Shown here one piece after another: positions 9,008-17,302 of a stretch of DNA of 64,000 bases (the stretch's first letter is position 1; every line of letters begins with the position of its first letter). Below the pieces are notes generated by a model, which made no database searches, was not told the origin of the DNA, and saw nothing but the letters and a program-made list of their open reading frames with translations. The DNA comes from Bacteroidales bacterium. Lineage in GTDB: Bacteria > Bacteroidota > Bacteroidia > Bacteroidales > P3. The DNA lies in assembly GCA_017530105.1 (NCBI GenBank), contig JAFXMW010000033.1:24062-88061 (forward strand), given 5' to 3'. The position numbers and the translations under genes were made by a program.

Positions 9008-9496
9008 CTAACAATTCTCCAAGTCCAACAAGCGACGCTTGCGCTCCAGGCCACCTGAGTAGCCTGTAAGCATACCGTTTGCCCCTATCACTCGATGACA
9101 GGGAACAACCAGCAGTATCTTGTTCTGCCCTACTGCCCTTCCTACAGCCTGAGCCGAACGGCATCCCACCTTCCGGGCCAACTCACCATAGGTGACCGTC
9201 TGCCCGTATGGTATTTCAATCAACTTTCTCCACACGGCCATGCTAAACTCCGTCCCCCGCATGGCAAAAGGGGGTGTAAAATCAGGGTTACAACCACTAA
9301 AATAGATGTCAATCCATCTACGAGTCATATCAAATATCGGGAGCGAAACACCTTCGACACATCCCGATTCAACTCCTTGTAAGGAGGTGTCGAAACAAAG
9401 ACCGGTCAACAACTGACCGTCACTTTCCAAAGCGATAGCGCCAAGTGGAGAGTCTACAACCGTTCTGAACAATGTATTTCGAATCCCTGATTTCAT
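9008..9496 (-). CDS. ogt: Methylated-DNA-protein-cysteine S-methyltransferase
   Basis: A 162-aa suicide DNA repair protein that removes alkyl groups from O6-alkylguanine (and O4-alkylthymine) onto its own cysteine. The active-site motif VPCHRVIG is intact (C133). The helix-turn-helix region is normal: IPYGQTVTYGELARKVG, then AVGRAVGQN. The C-terminal LTGYSGGLERKRRLLDLE is typical. It has the length of the Ogt/AdaB type without the Ada regulatory domain. A minus-strand TAACTTTG at 9642-9649 implies a leader of about 140 nt that carries the long palindrome at 9542-9586. Confidence 0.96.
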   Translation of the reverse strand: MKSGIRNTLFRTVVDSPLGAIALESDGQLLTGLCFDTSLQGVESGCVEGVSLPIFDMTRRWIDIYFSGCNPDFTPPFAMRGTEFSMAVWRKLIEIPYGQTVTYGELARKVGCRSAQAVGRAVGQNKILLVVPCHRVIGANGMLTGYSGGLERKRRLLDLENC

Positions 9497-9511
9497 TTTT
9501 CAGACTCCAAC

Positions 9512-9605
9512 TTCGCTCCTTCACCCTTTCTTCAAGGTTATTTCTCCCATATTTCTCCCATCTGCGATGGGAGAAATATGGGAGAAGTAAGGTATATTTA
9601 GCGAA
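9512..9605. repeat. Nested palindromic element, copy 1 (ogt leader)
   Basis: A perfect 20-bp inverted repeat (arms 9542-9561 and 9567-9586, loop CTGCG). Each arm is built of two TTCTCCCATA-like units. A weaker outer pair TTCGCT/AGCGAA at 9512-9517 and 9600-9605 encloses it. A closely related element with the same arms and the same AACTTCGCTC entry lies at 62545-62651. Confidence 0.85.
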
Positions 9606-9641
9606 GGAACGTAAAACAAAATTGATAAGTGGAGCGCTTTG

Positions 9642-9649
9642 CAAAGTTA
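9642..9649 (-). promoter_or_regulatory. -7 element for ogt
   Basis: The minus strand reads TAACTTTG, fitting TAnnTTTG. No clear -33 TTG was seen. If used, the palindrome at 9542-9586 lies in the ogt mRNA leader. Confidence 0.5.
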
Positions 9650-9656
9650 GGAAATA

Positions 9657-11066
9657 TTAGAGACTGAAATAGAGTTGACGGTGGCTGTTCCAGTCAATCA
9701 TCAGCTGTCGGAAATCGGCATACTCGGTACGAGTGACAACGGCTTTGCGCAACCGCAGGCTGCGGGTGACAAGGAGGCGACGGCCTTTCTGTTTGACAAT
9801 AATACTGATGCTTCCAACGGTACGGTTATATTCAATGTTGATATCACCTCCTATCAGTTTTGCACCTTTGGGGAGGTCAAGAGTGTAATGGTAGAACTCG
9901 CTTACGGCACCGGCCTGGACATCGCTTGTGCGGGAGGGATTGAGTTTGGCGGGGTCGATATTAAGGTTGCTGTGTTCGTTGGGCAGCGAAATCCTGACGT
10001 AGTTGTCGACAATGGTGTCGGGAGCCCAGTCGAGATGACGGTCGACATAGACGGGAGCGGCGGCAACAGCGGCAGCATCGGCCTTCTCGGTTTCAGTGAG
10101 GAGAGGGGTTTTGTGTGTGGCGGTGAGACGGTATTTGTTGCCTTCGATGGTAACTTCCACTTCGAGCGGCTTGTCACCGAACACACTGATACTGTTGTCG
10201 ACAATGGTGGCGCGGAAACCAGCTTGATTGAGGAGGGCGGCAAGCAAGCCTGTTTTGTCAATCACAGTGCCGCAGTTGTCGGCAAACACTGTTGCAGGAG
10301 CGGCCATGGCATAGTTGACTCGTGCCGGGTCGACAGGGTTGAGGGTTACATAGTCCACCACCCAGTCGCGGATGGCGGCGACATAGTCTTTTGCATTGTC
10401 TTTGCGCAGTGAGTTGAGAAGGGTCACGGCTGCGGGAAGAGTGGTCTGTGCAGTATATACGGGTTTTTCGCCAAGTTGGAATTCAATGTCAAATCCCTTC
10501 TTGGCAGGCATATAGGGGTCGTTGACGGTTTGAGGAAGATTGTTGAGGACTTGAGTATGGCCATCGGCATAGCGAATCTCATAACTCTTGACGGGACAGT
10601 CTTGGTTAAGGTTGAAACGCTCGGCCAGGAAGGTGGCATTGCGATGCAAGGTGTAGTCGAGGACTATGGTACAATTGTATTCAAGAGCGGTGTGGACAAT
10701 TGCCATTTCGCGTATGTTGTTGAGTCGTCCACAGTTTACACACTCCGAGGGAAGTTGGAGAACAAAAGCATTCTCAGGAGTGTTCACGCGCGTGCCATCT
10801 GGACGGATGGTGTAGCTCTCATTGATGGTGAGGGTTTCGAAATCGGGGTTGTAGGTGATGAAGGTTTCGCCTTTGTCGGCGTAAGCAGTGATGGCTCGGT
10901 TGCGCAAGAGCACTAATTCTTTGCGGAAACGGATGTCCATCGACCCGTCGCTGTTGGTTTTGTAACTGCGGCGGATGAGGTTGTACTCGGCATCGGGATG
11001 GTTAGTTTGAGCAAATACCGGGGCTGCAGCAAGCAGGATTATTATTGTAAGGAATGTCTTTTTCAT
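9657..11066 (-). CDS. DUF3857/transglutaminase-like exported protein, predicted catalytically inactive
   Basis: A 469-aa protein with a signal peptide (MKKTFLTIIILLAAAPVFAQ), an N-terminal DUF3857 domain (about residues 25-200) and a transglutaminase-like domain (about 215-310). It is a paralogue of the next gene upstream. At the place where that gene has DRCGVCKDKAGML, this one reads DNCGTVIDKTGLL near residue 266, so the catalytic Cys is Val. The His and Asp of the triad are also not seen. It probably acts as a binding or structural protein in the periplasm. It ends at TAA 9657 and lies 77 bp downstream of the active-looking paralogue's stop at 11144. The two may be cotranscribed and work together. 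Confidence 0.85.
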   Translation of the reverse strand: MKKTFLTIIILLAAAPVFAQTNHPDAEYNLIRRSYKTNSDGSMDIRFRKELVLLRNRAITAYADKGETFITYNPDFETLTINESYTIRPDGTRVNTPENAFVLQLPSECVNCGRLNNIREMAIVHTALEYNCTIVLDYTLHRNATFLAERFNLNQDCPVKSYEIRYADGHTQVLNNLPQTVNDPYMPAKKGFDIEFQLGEKPVYTAQTTLPAAVTLLNSLRKDNAKDYVAAIRDWVVDYVTLNPVDPARVNYAMAAPATVFADNCGTVIDKTGLLAALLNQAGFRATIVDNSISVFGDKPLEVEVTIEGNKYRLTATHKTPLLTETEKADAAAVAAAPVYVDRHLDWAPDTIVDNYVRISLPNEHSNLNIDPAKLNPSRTSDVQAGAVSEFYHYTLDLPKGAKLIGGDINIEYNRTVGSISIIVKQKGRRLLVTRSLRLRKAVVTRTEYADFRQLMIDWNSHRQLYFSL

Positions 11067-11143
11067 GATATATTTTGATTGAAATTATAAAACAGGGATT
11101 GAATATTGATAACGGAATATCCAAATGATTCTCTCGTTCTGCG

Positions 11144-13054
11144 TTATTTTGTCAAGATAACAGGGGTTTGAGCCAGTTTGTTCTGGTTGGCGACAGTCTG
11201 ACGGAACGGCACCCAATCCGAAGCATCGTATACTCTTTTACCCAAAAGGGCACTCTCGGCAAAGGTAAGTTTGTTGCCTTCCATCCAATACTGACAGCCA
11301 AAACTGGCGGCGGGGTTGGCTACACCGTTGATGAATGGGAAATGGAGCTGCTTGTATTCGTCGGGGAGAGTGATGGTCTCTTTTATTTCGATAAGGCGCG
11401 AACAGGCGTCGGCAAAGGGTTGCGTGCGGGTTTCGGGGGTTGTATCGAAACGGAGATGGCTCATGGCTCGGCTGAAGAAATTACGGGCAGAGAGCGGAGT
11501 GAAGATAAGGGTGTTCTTGTCGACAGTGGCAAATCCGGGGATTGTGAAGACGTATGTGATCGAGACAGGCTGGCGCAGGTATTGGTCGTTGTCGGTGTGG
11601 GTGATTTTGGAGATATAAGCCCCCGGGGCAATCCTCAGCAATTCACACTCAAGATTGCGTTTCCATTCGGCAACGCGGGCGCTGTAGACACCGCGGACAG
11701 CATTGTCGCTCTGCCCCTCGGCGGTAATGGTAATGGTGCCTGTCAAACCGCCGTCTTTGCCGATGGTGGTATTGGCATTGATGCGCACATAGTGGTTTTC
11801 GGGAGCTGAGACGGGAGTGTACATCAAGTCGGCACCTTCGGGCAGACCCATAAGGTAGCCCTGTTGTTGTTCGGCGCTTGACCATAATTCACGCACATTG
11901 GGCACCCAGGTGGGGTCGAGCATTTCGTAAGTGCCGTCGCGATGCTGGACAGCACACACGCTATGGTTGAACTGGTCGGCGGGGATGCGGTCGATACGCT
12001 CGTGTGCCATGGTCATGGCGGCATAGGCCTTGAAGCCTGCCGCACGAAGCATGGCGATGAGCATTCCTGCCTTGTCTTTGCACACCCCGCAGCGGTCAGT
12101 GAAATTCATCTGTGCATTATGGAGCGTGTATCCTTCGCCAGACCCCATGCTGATGCCGGCATAACGGATGTTGTCCGCAACCCAGTGGGTCAAAATGGCG
12201 ATACTGTCATGTTCGTTTTTGGCAGGGAGAAGGAGTTGGTTGACTTTCTGCTGCACCTCGGGAGTGGGGACAAAGCTGCCATAGTCTTCGTTTACGCCAT
12301 AGAACCAGATGGATTTGGCCTGCCAATCGGGGCTGGTGCTGAGTAGCAGCTTACACTGAATGTCGTTGTTGGCAAGTGCACGCTGCTCACGCTTGAGGGG
12401 GGTGATATTATTTTTGGTGAACGAATACACGGTGCGGTCACCATCAATGGTACTGTCTATTTGGACAGTACATTTGCCGTCGGCCATGCAGTTGTAGAGT
12501 TCGAAACGGAGATTCTTGGAGGTGAGGACACTGACTTGGTAAACTTTCTTGTTCACATTATCTTCGCTCCAGAAGGGGACAATATCATAGAAATGTCCAC
12601 GCATGGGAGGAATGTATTTGTCGTCGTTGTCCTCGGCAAGCAGCGCATAGGTGAACCCTTTGCGATAAGTAGTGAATTCCACTTCATCGCCGGGGTCGAG
12701 ATGACCCACCTGTACCATTTTCTGACTTGCGCCCCAATAGATAAGGCGTGCCGGAGCCACATAGTCGTACACCCGGAGCAACACATCTTCGGTGGAGCCA
12801 TCGGCATGATGGAGCAACACCTGACGGAACTCGACGTATGCCGACAGGGGGTCGTAATCCAACTTAATGGTGGCAAGGTCGCGACAGGCATCGTAATCGT
12901 TGGCACGGATGCGTTGGTGGTTGATGACGTGGCTGAGACCCGATTCCTCCATAACGACAGAGGTACTGTCGTACAAAACGGTCTTGTGCTGAGCGGAGGC
13001 AGGTATTGCCATCAAGGACAGCACGGCTGTAATGAACAGAATTTGATGTTTCAT
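11144..13054 (-). CDS. DUF3857 and transglutaminase domain protein, exported
   Basis: A 636-aa exported protein. After a signal peptide (MKHQILFITAVLSLMAIPASA) come a DUF3857 domain (about 40-230) and a transglutaminase-like cysteine-protease-fold domain (about 265-400). The triad is intact: Cys in DRCGVCKDKAGML (about residue 321), His in FNHSVCAVQ, Asp in MLDPTW. The C-terminal third is beta-rich. Members of this widespread Bacteroidota family are periplasmic or surface proteins whose substrates are largely unknown; protein or peptide cleavage or crosslinking is the general expectation. A possible minus-strand promoter, TATCTTTG at 13217-13224, would give a leader of about 160 nt. The adjacent paralogue (9657-11066) has lost the catalytic residues. 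Confidence 0.9.
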   Translation of the reverse strand: MKHQILFITAVLSLMAIPASAQHKTVLYDSTSVVMEESGLSHVINHQRIRANDYDACRDLATIKLDYDPLSAYVEFRQVLLHHADGSTEDVLLRVYDYVAPARLIYWGASQKMVQVGHLDPGDEVEFTTYRKGFTYALLAEDNDDKYIPPMRGHFYDIVPFWSEDNVNKKVYQVSVLTSKNLRFELYNCMADGKCTVQIDSTIDGDRTVYSFTKNNITPLKREQRALANNDIQCKLLLSTSPDWQAKSIWFYGVNEDYGSFVPTPEVQQKVNQLLLPAKNEHDSIAILTHWVADNIRYAGISMGSGEGYTLHNAQMNFTDRCGVCKDKAGMLIAMLRAAGFKAYAAMTMAHERIDRIPADQFNHSVCAVQHRDGTYEMLDPTWVPNVRELWSSAEQQQGYLMGLPEGADLMYTPVSAPENHYVRINANTTIGKDGGLTGTITITAEGQSDNAVRGVYSARVAEWKRNLECELLRIAPGAYISKITHTDNDQYLRQPVSITYVFTIPGFATVDKNTLIFTPLSARNFFSRAMSHLRFDTTPETRTQPFADACSRLIEIKETITLPDEYKQLHFPFINGVANPAASFGCQYWMEGNKLTFAESALLGKRVYDASDWVPFRQTVANQNKLAQTPVILTK

Positions 13055-13216
13055 ATTTTACCTACTATTGTGAATTGTGTAATGGTGCGAAAGGTGACAT
13101 GTGCTATGGAATGGAGGAAACCTCATCGCTCATGCAAATTGGACTTCCGTTTCCAATGGTTAACATATTCACTTTTTCACATGTTTCACACGTTTTTACA
13201 ACTATTTTTCAAAATG

Positions 13217-13224
13217 CAAAGATA
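13217..13224 (-). promoter_or_regulatory. Possible -7 element for the DUF3857 gene pair
   Basis: The minus strand reads TATCTTTG about 160 bp before the start at 13054. Confidence 0.5.
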
Positions 13225-13253
13225 CACTTTTTTTATGGAATGTGAAGTATGAA

Positions 13254-13285
13254 TTGCCTTAAACAAGAAAAAAAATGTATTTTTG
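13254..13285 (+). promoter_or_regulatory. Promoter of the DUF4421 gene
   Basis: TTG at 13254-13256 and TATTTTTG at 13278-13285, spacing 21 bp. The ATG at 13295 is only 9 bp after the -7 element, so the leader must be very short or absent. Confidence 0.65.
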
Positions 13286-13294
13286 CACCTTGAA

Positions 13295-14437
13295 ATGAAA
13301 AAGACAATCGCCATAATATTGCTGATTACCACGTTGATAGTCCCATTCTATGCAACTGCTCAAAGGGATAGTCTATCTATTACCCCACAACAAATCGACT
13401 CTTCGGGCCACCGCAATTTTTTCACATCCACGTGGCAATGGTTCAGCCGTTGGCGCGAAAAAGCGCAAACCAGCGGGTTCGATTCGGGCTATGTCTCCTA
13501 CCCCAAAGGTCACCCCTGGATGGTGAAGGCTTACAGCAAAATGTCTCTCACCTATCAGGCCATGCATCTACCCAACATTGTTGCCAACGATTATCTCAGC
13601 ATCTACAACACTACCGGTTTCTCGAGCAAGGCCGCCATCGGTGTTTATTACCGCGGCTGGGGCTTGGGCTTCGGCCCGCGGCTGTTCAATAAGTCCGACC
13701 TCTATTTCGACTTGTCGTCGTACGGTCGGGTTGCGGGGTTTGAATTGAAACTGGACTACCATACTTCACTCCACAGCAGGATGGCATGGAAGGTGGCCGA
13801 CGACCAGAAGAGGTATCGCTCGTTGCAAGGTCCCGAATTGATTATGCTTGAACTGAACACTTACTATGTGTTTAACAACAAGAAATTCTCCTACGGCTCG
13901 GCGCTGAGCCAGACGGCATGGCAGACGCGCAGCGCGGGCAGCGTGATTGCAGGGTTCTCCTATCTGGCCTCTTATACGGGCTACGACCACGATTTCTTCC
14001 TCCAGCTGGACGACATCTCGCCTTACCGTGCCGACACGATGCATCTCTTGTCCCACAGTCTGTCGTTGGGTGTGGGGTATGCCTACAACTGGGTGTGGGG
14101 TGACGGCAGATGGATGCTCCACGCCTCGTTTCTCCCCATGCTCAGATGGTCGCACGTCAAGGAGATTAGGATTAGCCCCAACGGGGATATCAGCCAATGG
14201 CCGGAGACTTATCGCAACTATTTTATTGAGAAAGTCGACGAAATTCAATCGAACGACCAACGCCAGCGATGGGCAGTGAGCGGGATGCTCCGTTTGGCGT
14301 TCTTTTGGAATATCGACAGTCATTGGGTTTTGGGAGCCATTGGGTCGTGCATGGATTACCGCGACAGTTTCCGCGACGGCCTCCACCTGTCCACCATCGA
14401 TGCAACGCTACGCGTTTATCTGGGATTCCGTTTTTAA
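13295..14437 (+). CDS. DUF4421 family outer-membrane-like protein
   Basis: A 380-aa exported protein of the Bacteroidota-specific DUF4421 family. The frame opens at TTG 13283, but that codon overlaps the promoter -7 element, so ATG 13295 (MKKTIAIILLITTLIV) is the better start. After the signal peptide come YPKGHPWMVKAYSKMSLTYQAMHL and a series of amphipathic beta strands rich in aromatic and glycine residues (IGVYYRGWGLGFGPRLF, SLSLGVGYAYNWVWG). The protein ends in an aromatic residue (YLGFRF), as beta-barrel outer membrane proteins do. Function is unknown; a barrel in the outer membrane is my inference. It stands alone between the minus-strand DUF3857 pair and the DUF4105 gene. Confidence 0.85.
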   Translation: MKKTIAIILLITTLIVPFYATAQRDSLSITPQQIDSSGHRNFFTSTWQWFSRWREKAQTSGFDSGYVSYPKGHPWMVKAYSKMSLTYQAMHLPNIVANDYLSIYNTTGFSSKAAIGVYYRGWGLGFGPRLFNKSDLYFDLSSYGRVAGFELKLDYHTSLHSRMAWKVADDQKRYRSLQGPELIMLELNTYYVFNNKKFSYGSALSQTAWQTRSAGSVIAGFSYLASYTGYDHDFFLQLDDISPYRADTMHLLSHSLSLGVGYAYNWVWGDGRWMLHASFLPMLRWSHVKEIRISPNGDISQWPETYRNYFIEKVDEIQSNDQRQRWAVSGMLRLAFFWNIDSHWVLGAIGSCMDYRDSFRDGLHLSTIDATLRVYLGFRF

Positions 14438-14573
14438 CTTCTTTTCAACTGCAATTTAAACAAATCATTTCATGGTAATGCTCTTTAAAAAAAACGAATT
14501 ACCATTAATTATCATGAATTTATGGCCATTACATGGCAATTCGTGTTAAAGGAAGTTCTATTTATTTTGTTAT

Positions 14574-14645
14574 CGTGTCGCGTCCCGATAGGGATGCAGG
14601 TATCTTGTTGCTGATAATCACCGCACTGCGCAATACACGATATTG
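14574..14645 (-). repeat. Interspersed hairpin element, copy C
   Basis: Read on the minus strand, this segment contains GCAGTGCGGTGATTATC followed by the hairpin GCATCCC-tatc-GGGACGC and GACA. The first string is identical to copy B at 56287-56393, and the hairpin has the same place and loop size as in copies A and B. Its 5' part is replaced by the 39-bp duplication at 14632-14709. Confidence 0.75.
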
Positions 14646-14709
14646 CTCCCATTCGGTCGCGACACCGTATAATACACGATGTTGCTCCCATTCGGTCGCG
14701 ACACCGTAT
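14632..14709. repeat. Two tandem 39-bp direct repeats
   Basis: Units 14632-14670 and 14671-14709 differ at one base (ATATTG against ATGTTG). Each contains the palindrome TCGCGA within CGGTCGCGACACCG. The 350-bp gap 14438-14787 holds this repeat and element C; I see no gene in it. Confidence 0.9.
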
Positions 14710-14787
14710 ATTGCTTGTACGGTGTTATTGAAATTCAGCCTCTTCAAGGCTGTAAAAAAAACAGTCTTAATTAAATTAGTGCCAACA

Positions 14788-15972
14788 CTAATTGGGGGTC
14801 GATGGCACGGCGCGGTGCCTCAGGTTGGAGATGAGCCTGATGGCAAGTATGAGTGCGATGGGGAATATGGCTGTATTCAGATGCTGTGGCTGCTGGACAA
14901 GTGTCAGCACCATTGCCACAAAAAGCATAAGCAACTGCAGATAGATTACGAAGCGGTTGCTGCGTCGCAATCGTATGGCAAAATAGATGAACAACGGCGA
15001 TGCCCACAATATATTAAGGTTGACTTTTGTGCAATAATGATTGGTGAAGAACCATAGGAAAATGGCCAGCAATGAAATGATGAATACAATAATAAATATA
15101 GGTCTGTCCAACCAACACATACGCCACCCTTTGTGCCATTCGAAAAGGGTAAGGCACAACACGGCCATAAACAGCACCCAAAACAACATGTCCGGCGACA
15201 CGCTCCGGCTCAAGGGGGCTCTGGTTTCGGACAACAGCAGCACTGCCGGCTCTGCCAGGGGTTGATGCGTATCGCTCACGGTCAATGTGTCGAACTGGTG
15301 CATCATTTCCATCGGTGAAAACATATATTCATAATTGCTGCATCGCTTGTCGCAACGGGCGCCCAATGCCATATCTATCCCCAACCGCCACCAAAGGAGT
15401 GTCTCTTCTGTCGAACGATAAAGGATGTTCCGGTATGAAAGAGCCGTGTCGGAGGTGCACTCCTGACTCAATGAGCGATGGCAAAGACAATCCTTCACCA
15501 TATCCCGAACCCGTGTGGCACAGTTGTCGCGGAAAAAATCATACATGTAATACCGGTATTCCGGCAGATAGTTGGTCTCGAGCATCACAAAAAGATTGTT
15601 CAGCTCCTGACTTGTAAGTTTAAGTCTCTGCTCCCACACCGCTCTTCCTTCATAGCCATACTCCCACATGAAGCTTTCGAAAGTGCTTCGACTTAGACAA
15701 TAGTTCAGTTTTCCAAGAGAAAAAGTCCAATAAAAATGAGGGATGTCGAAATCGAAAGTGCCGTAATTGTACACCAAATCGAGTCCTATGGCCGAATCAC
15801 ATATCCGTATGGCACTGTGGCCAAAAGTAGTGTAAAACTCATCACCTGCGCCGCATGTTATTATACTTGCATAAGCAGAATCGGACAAGCTGATATTGTC
15901 TGTGTCCTGAGCCGCCACAACACTCGGCATCAAGAGACTCAAAATCGCGATAACAATTGCTTTTTTCATCAT
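14788..15972 (-). CDS. DUF4105 (Lnb N-terminal domain-like) membrane protein
   Basis: A 394-aa protein. After a signal peptide (MMKKAIVIAILSLLMPSVVAAQ) comes a DUF4105 domain (about 30-250) with the family landmarks GAGDEFYTTFGHSAIRICD, YNYGTFDF, and a Cys-containing YMYDFFRDNCATRVRDMV. The C-terminal part has about five hydrophobic helices (LFWVLFMAVLCLTLF, IFIIVFIISLLAIFLWFF and others), so it sits in the inner membrane with the domain outside. DUF4105 resembles the N-terminal periplasmic region of Lnb-type proteins and shares an NlpC/P60-like Cys/His layout, so a hydrolase or acyltransferase role is possible but not shown. It starts 28 bp after the mechanosensitive channel gene and is probably in its operon. 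Confidence 0.85.
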   Translation of the reverse strand: MMKKAIVIAILSLLMPSVVAAQDTDNISLSDSAYASIITCGAGDEFYTTFGHSAIRICDSAIGLDLVYNYGTFDFDIPHFYWTFSLGKLNYCLSRSTFESFMWEYGYEGRAVWEQRLKLTSQELNNLFVMLETNYLPEYRYYMYDFFRDNCATRVRDMVKDCLCHRSLSQECTSDTALSYRNILYRSTEETLLWWRLGIDMALGARCDKRCSNYEYMFSPMEMMHQFDTLTVSDTHQPLAEPAVLLLSETRAPLSRSVSPDMLFWVLFMAVLCLTLFEWHKGWRMCWLDRPIFIIVFIISLLAIFLWFFTNHYCTKVNLNILWASPLFIYFAIRLRRSNRFVIYLQLLMLFVAMVLTLVQQPQHLNTAIFPIALILAIRLISNLRHRAVPSTPN

Positions 15973-16000
15973 GACAACGCTTTTATTATTACATGTTTTT

Positions 16001-17008
16001 TCACTCGTGGTTCATGTGAACCTCCACCTGCGGGAACGGAATAGTGATACCGTTCCGGTAGAAGGCCTTGTAAATGTTCTCCCTGATACGCATCCACACA
16101 GTCCAGTAATCCTCGGTCTTAACCCACATCCACATCGACACATCCACCGAGCTGTCGGCCAGATTGCTTACTGCCACAGTGGGGGGCTTGGGCTCGTTCA
16201 AAATCAAAGGCTCGTCATTGATAACATCCATCAGCACCTCCTTCACCTTGTCCAAATCCGAACCATAAGCCACACTGGCCACCACATCAAGACGGATTAT
16301 CTCCTCCTTGGTATGGTTAATCAGACTCTTATTCGACAACTCGCTATTGGGGATGACGATGGTGCGGCCGTTAAAAGGTCGCATCATAGTATGGAAAATG
16401 CGGATTTCCTGAATATAGCCCTTATATTCACCGCACTCAATATAGTCACCCACTTTAAAAGGTTTCATTAGCAGAATAATAACCCCACCGGCAAAATTCT
16501 GCAGAGTACCCTGCAAGGCCATACCTATGGCCAACCCCATGGCACCCAACAGGGCTATGAACGATGTGGCTTTGATTCCCACCACATCCATGGCCATGAT
16601 AATAATCATAGCCTTTAGCAACACATCCACCAGCGAACCCAGGAACGACTTCAACGAAGGTTCTGCATTGCGACGCTCCAATGCCCGCACAATGAACTTC
16701 TTCAACATCTTGGTCAGCTTCATGCCAATCCATAGGATTAGTATTGCAATAAGCAATTTAGGCACAAAGCCCACGGTCAACTCAGTGAGTGCTCTTAAAC
16801 CATCTCTGAGAATGGTGTTCTCACCTGTCACCACACCCTTTAAGTCAGAAAGATTCATATTCTTCAGACTGTCTGCCACGGTGTGAGTAATGCTGTCCTG
16901 AGCTAAAATGGTTTGCCCGAACTCATCTTTAAGCACAGGCACCGGCTCTTTTCCATTCAAGGCTGCCGCTGCCAACAGATTGGGGGTTTTATCGTCTATT
17001 AATATCAT
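16001..17008 (-). CDS. mscS: Small-conductance mechanosensitive channel, MscS family
   Basis: A 335-aa inner-membrane channel that releases solutes during hypo-osmotic shock. Two or three N-terminal helices lead to the pore helix with alternating small residues (ALLGAMGLAIGMALQGTLQNFAGGVIILLMKPFKVGDYIE), the MscS signature, followed by the beta domain (about 190-255, NGRTIVIPNSELSNKSLINHT) and the C-terminal alpha/beta domain. The first ~45 residues (MILIDDKTPNLLAAAALNG...) are unlike other MscS proteins, so the start may be wrong, but no better codon is obvious. It is probably the first gene of an operon with the DUF4105 gene downstream. Confidence 0.92.
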   Translation of the reverse strand: MILIDDKTPNLLAAAALNGKEPVPVLKDEFGQTILAQDSITHTVADSLKNMNLSDLKGVVTGENTILRDGLRALTELTVGFVPKLLIAILILWIGMKLTKMLKKFIVRALERRNAEPSLKSFLGSLVDVLLKAMIIIMAMDVVGIKATSFIALLGAMGLAIGMALQGTLQNFAGGVIILLMKPFKVGDYIECGEYKGYIQEIRIFHTMMRPFNGRTIVIPNSELSNKSLINHTKEEIIRLDVVASVAYGSDLDKVKEVLMDVINDEPLILNEPKPPTVAVSNLADSSVDVSMWMWVKTEDYWTVWMRIRENIYKAFYRNGITIPFPQVEVHMNHE

Positions 17009-17128
17009 CGCTATATTGTTACGGTCGCATAACGCAAAACCTGTTCAAAAAGTATGTCAATCCATAAAAGGTCATGCAACAAACACCGCAATCATCCCTT
17101 TTCTGGGCTTGCCATCCCGCTATTAATA

Positions 17129-17302
17129 TTAAGGAAGTGATTCTATGGCTTTGCGGGCTGGAACCCGTTTTATGGCACCGTCGGCAGAACAGACCACAAT
17201 ATCCTGTCCGTGCAGCGCCTTCTCTTCCAACATTCGCCTTTCAGCCAATTCAAGGCCGTGCTGCAATTTCTCCGTAAAGTCAAGAATATCCTTATCTGAC
17301 AT
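17129..17302 (-). CDS. 57-residue protein overlapping the COG4185 kinase; candidate antitoxin or partner
   Basis: A 57-aa ORF, MSDKDILDFTEKLQHGLELA... ending RKAIESLP. Its ATG (17302-17300) lies inside the last codons of the kinase gene, an 11-nt overlap that implies translational coupling. It has an acidic amphipathic helix (about residues 5-30, ...ELAERRMLEEKALHG) followed by a short segment QDIVVCSADGAIKRVPAR. No DNA-binding motif is evident. Small proteins of this design sit beside COG4185/zeta-like ATPases in other genomes as far as I recall. Antitoxin function is an inference from position only. The coding frame is convincing because codon use continues that of the upstream gene. Confidence 0.7.
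   Translation of the reverse strand: MSDKDILDFTEKLQHGLELAERRMLEEKALHGQDIVVCSADGAIKRVPARKAIESLP

Noticed and set aside
14632-14709. Possible CRISPR array
   Set aside because: Only two adjacent units with no spacers between them and no cas genes in the window.
14533-15057. Plus-strand open frame covering the 39-bp repeats
   Set aside because: It reads through repeats and into the antisense of the DUF4105 gene; the product has no protein-like features.
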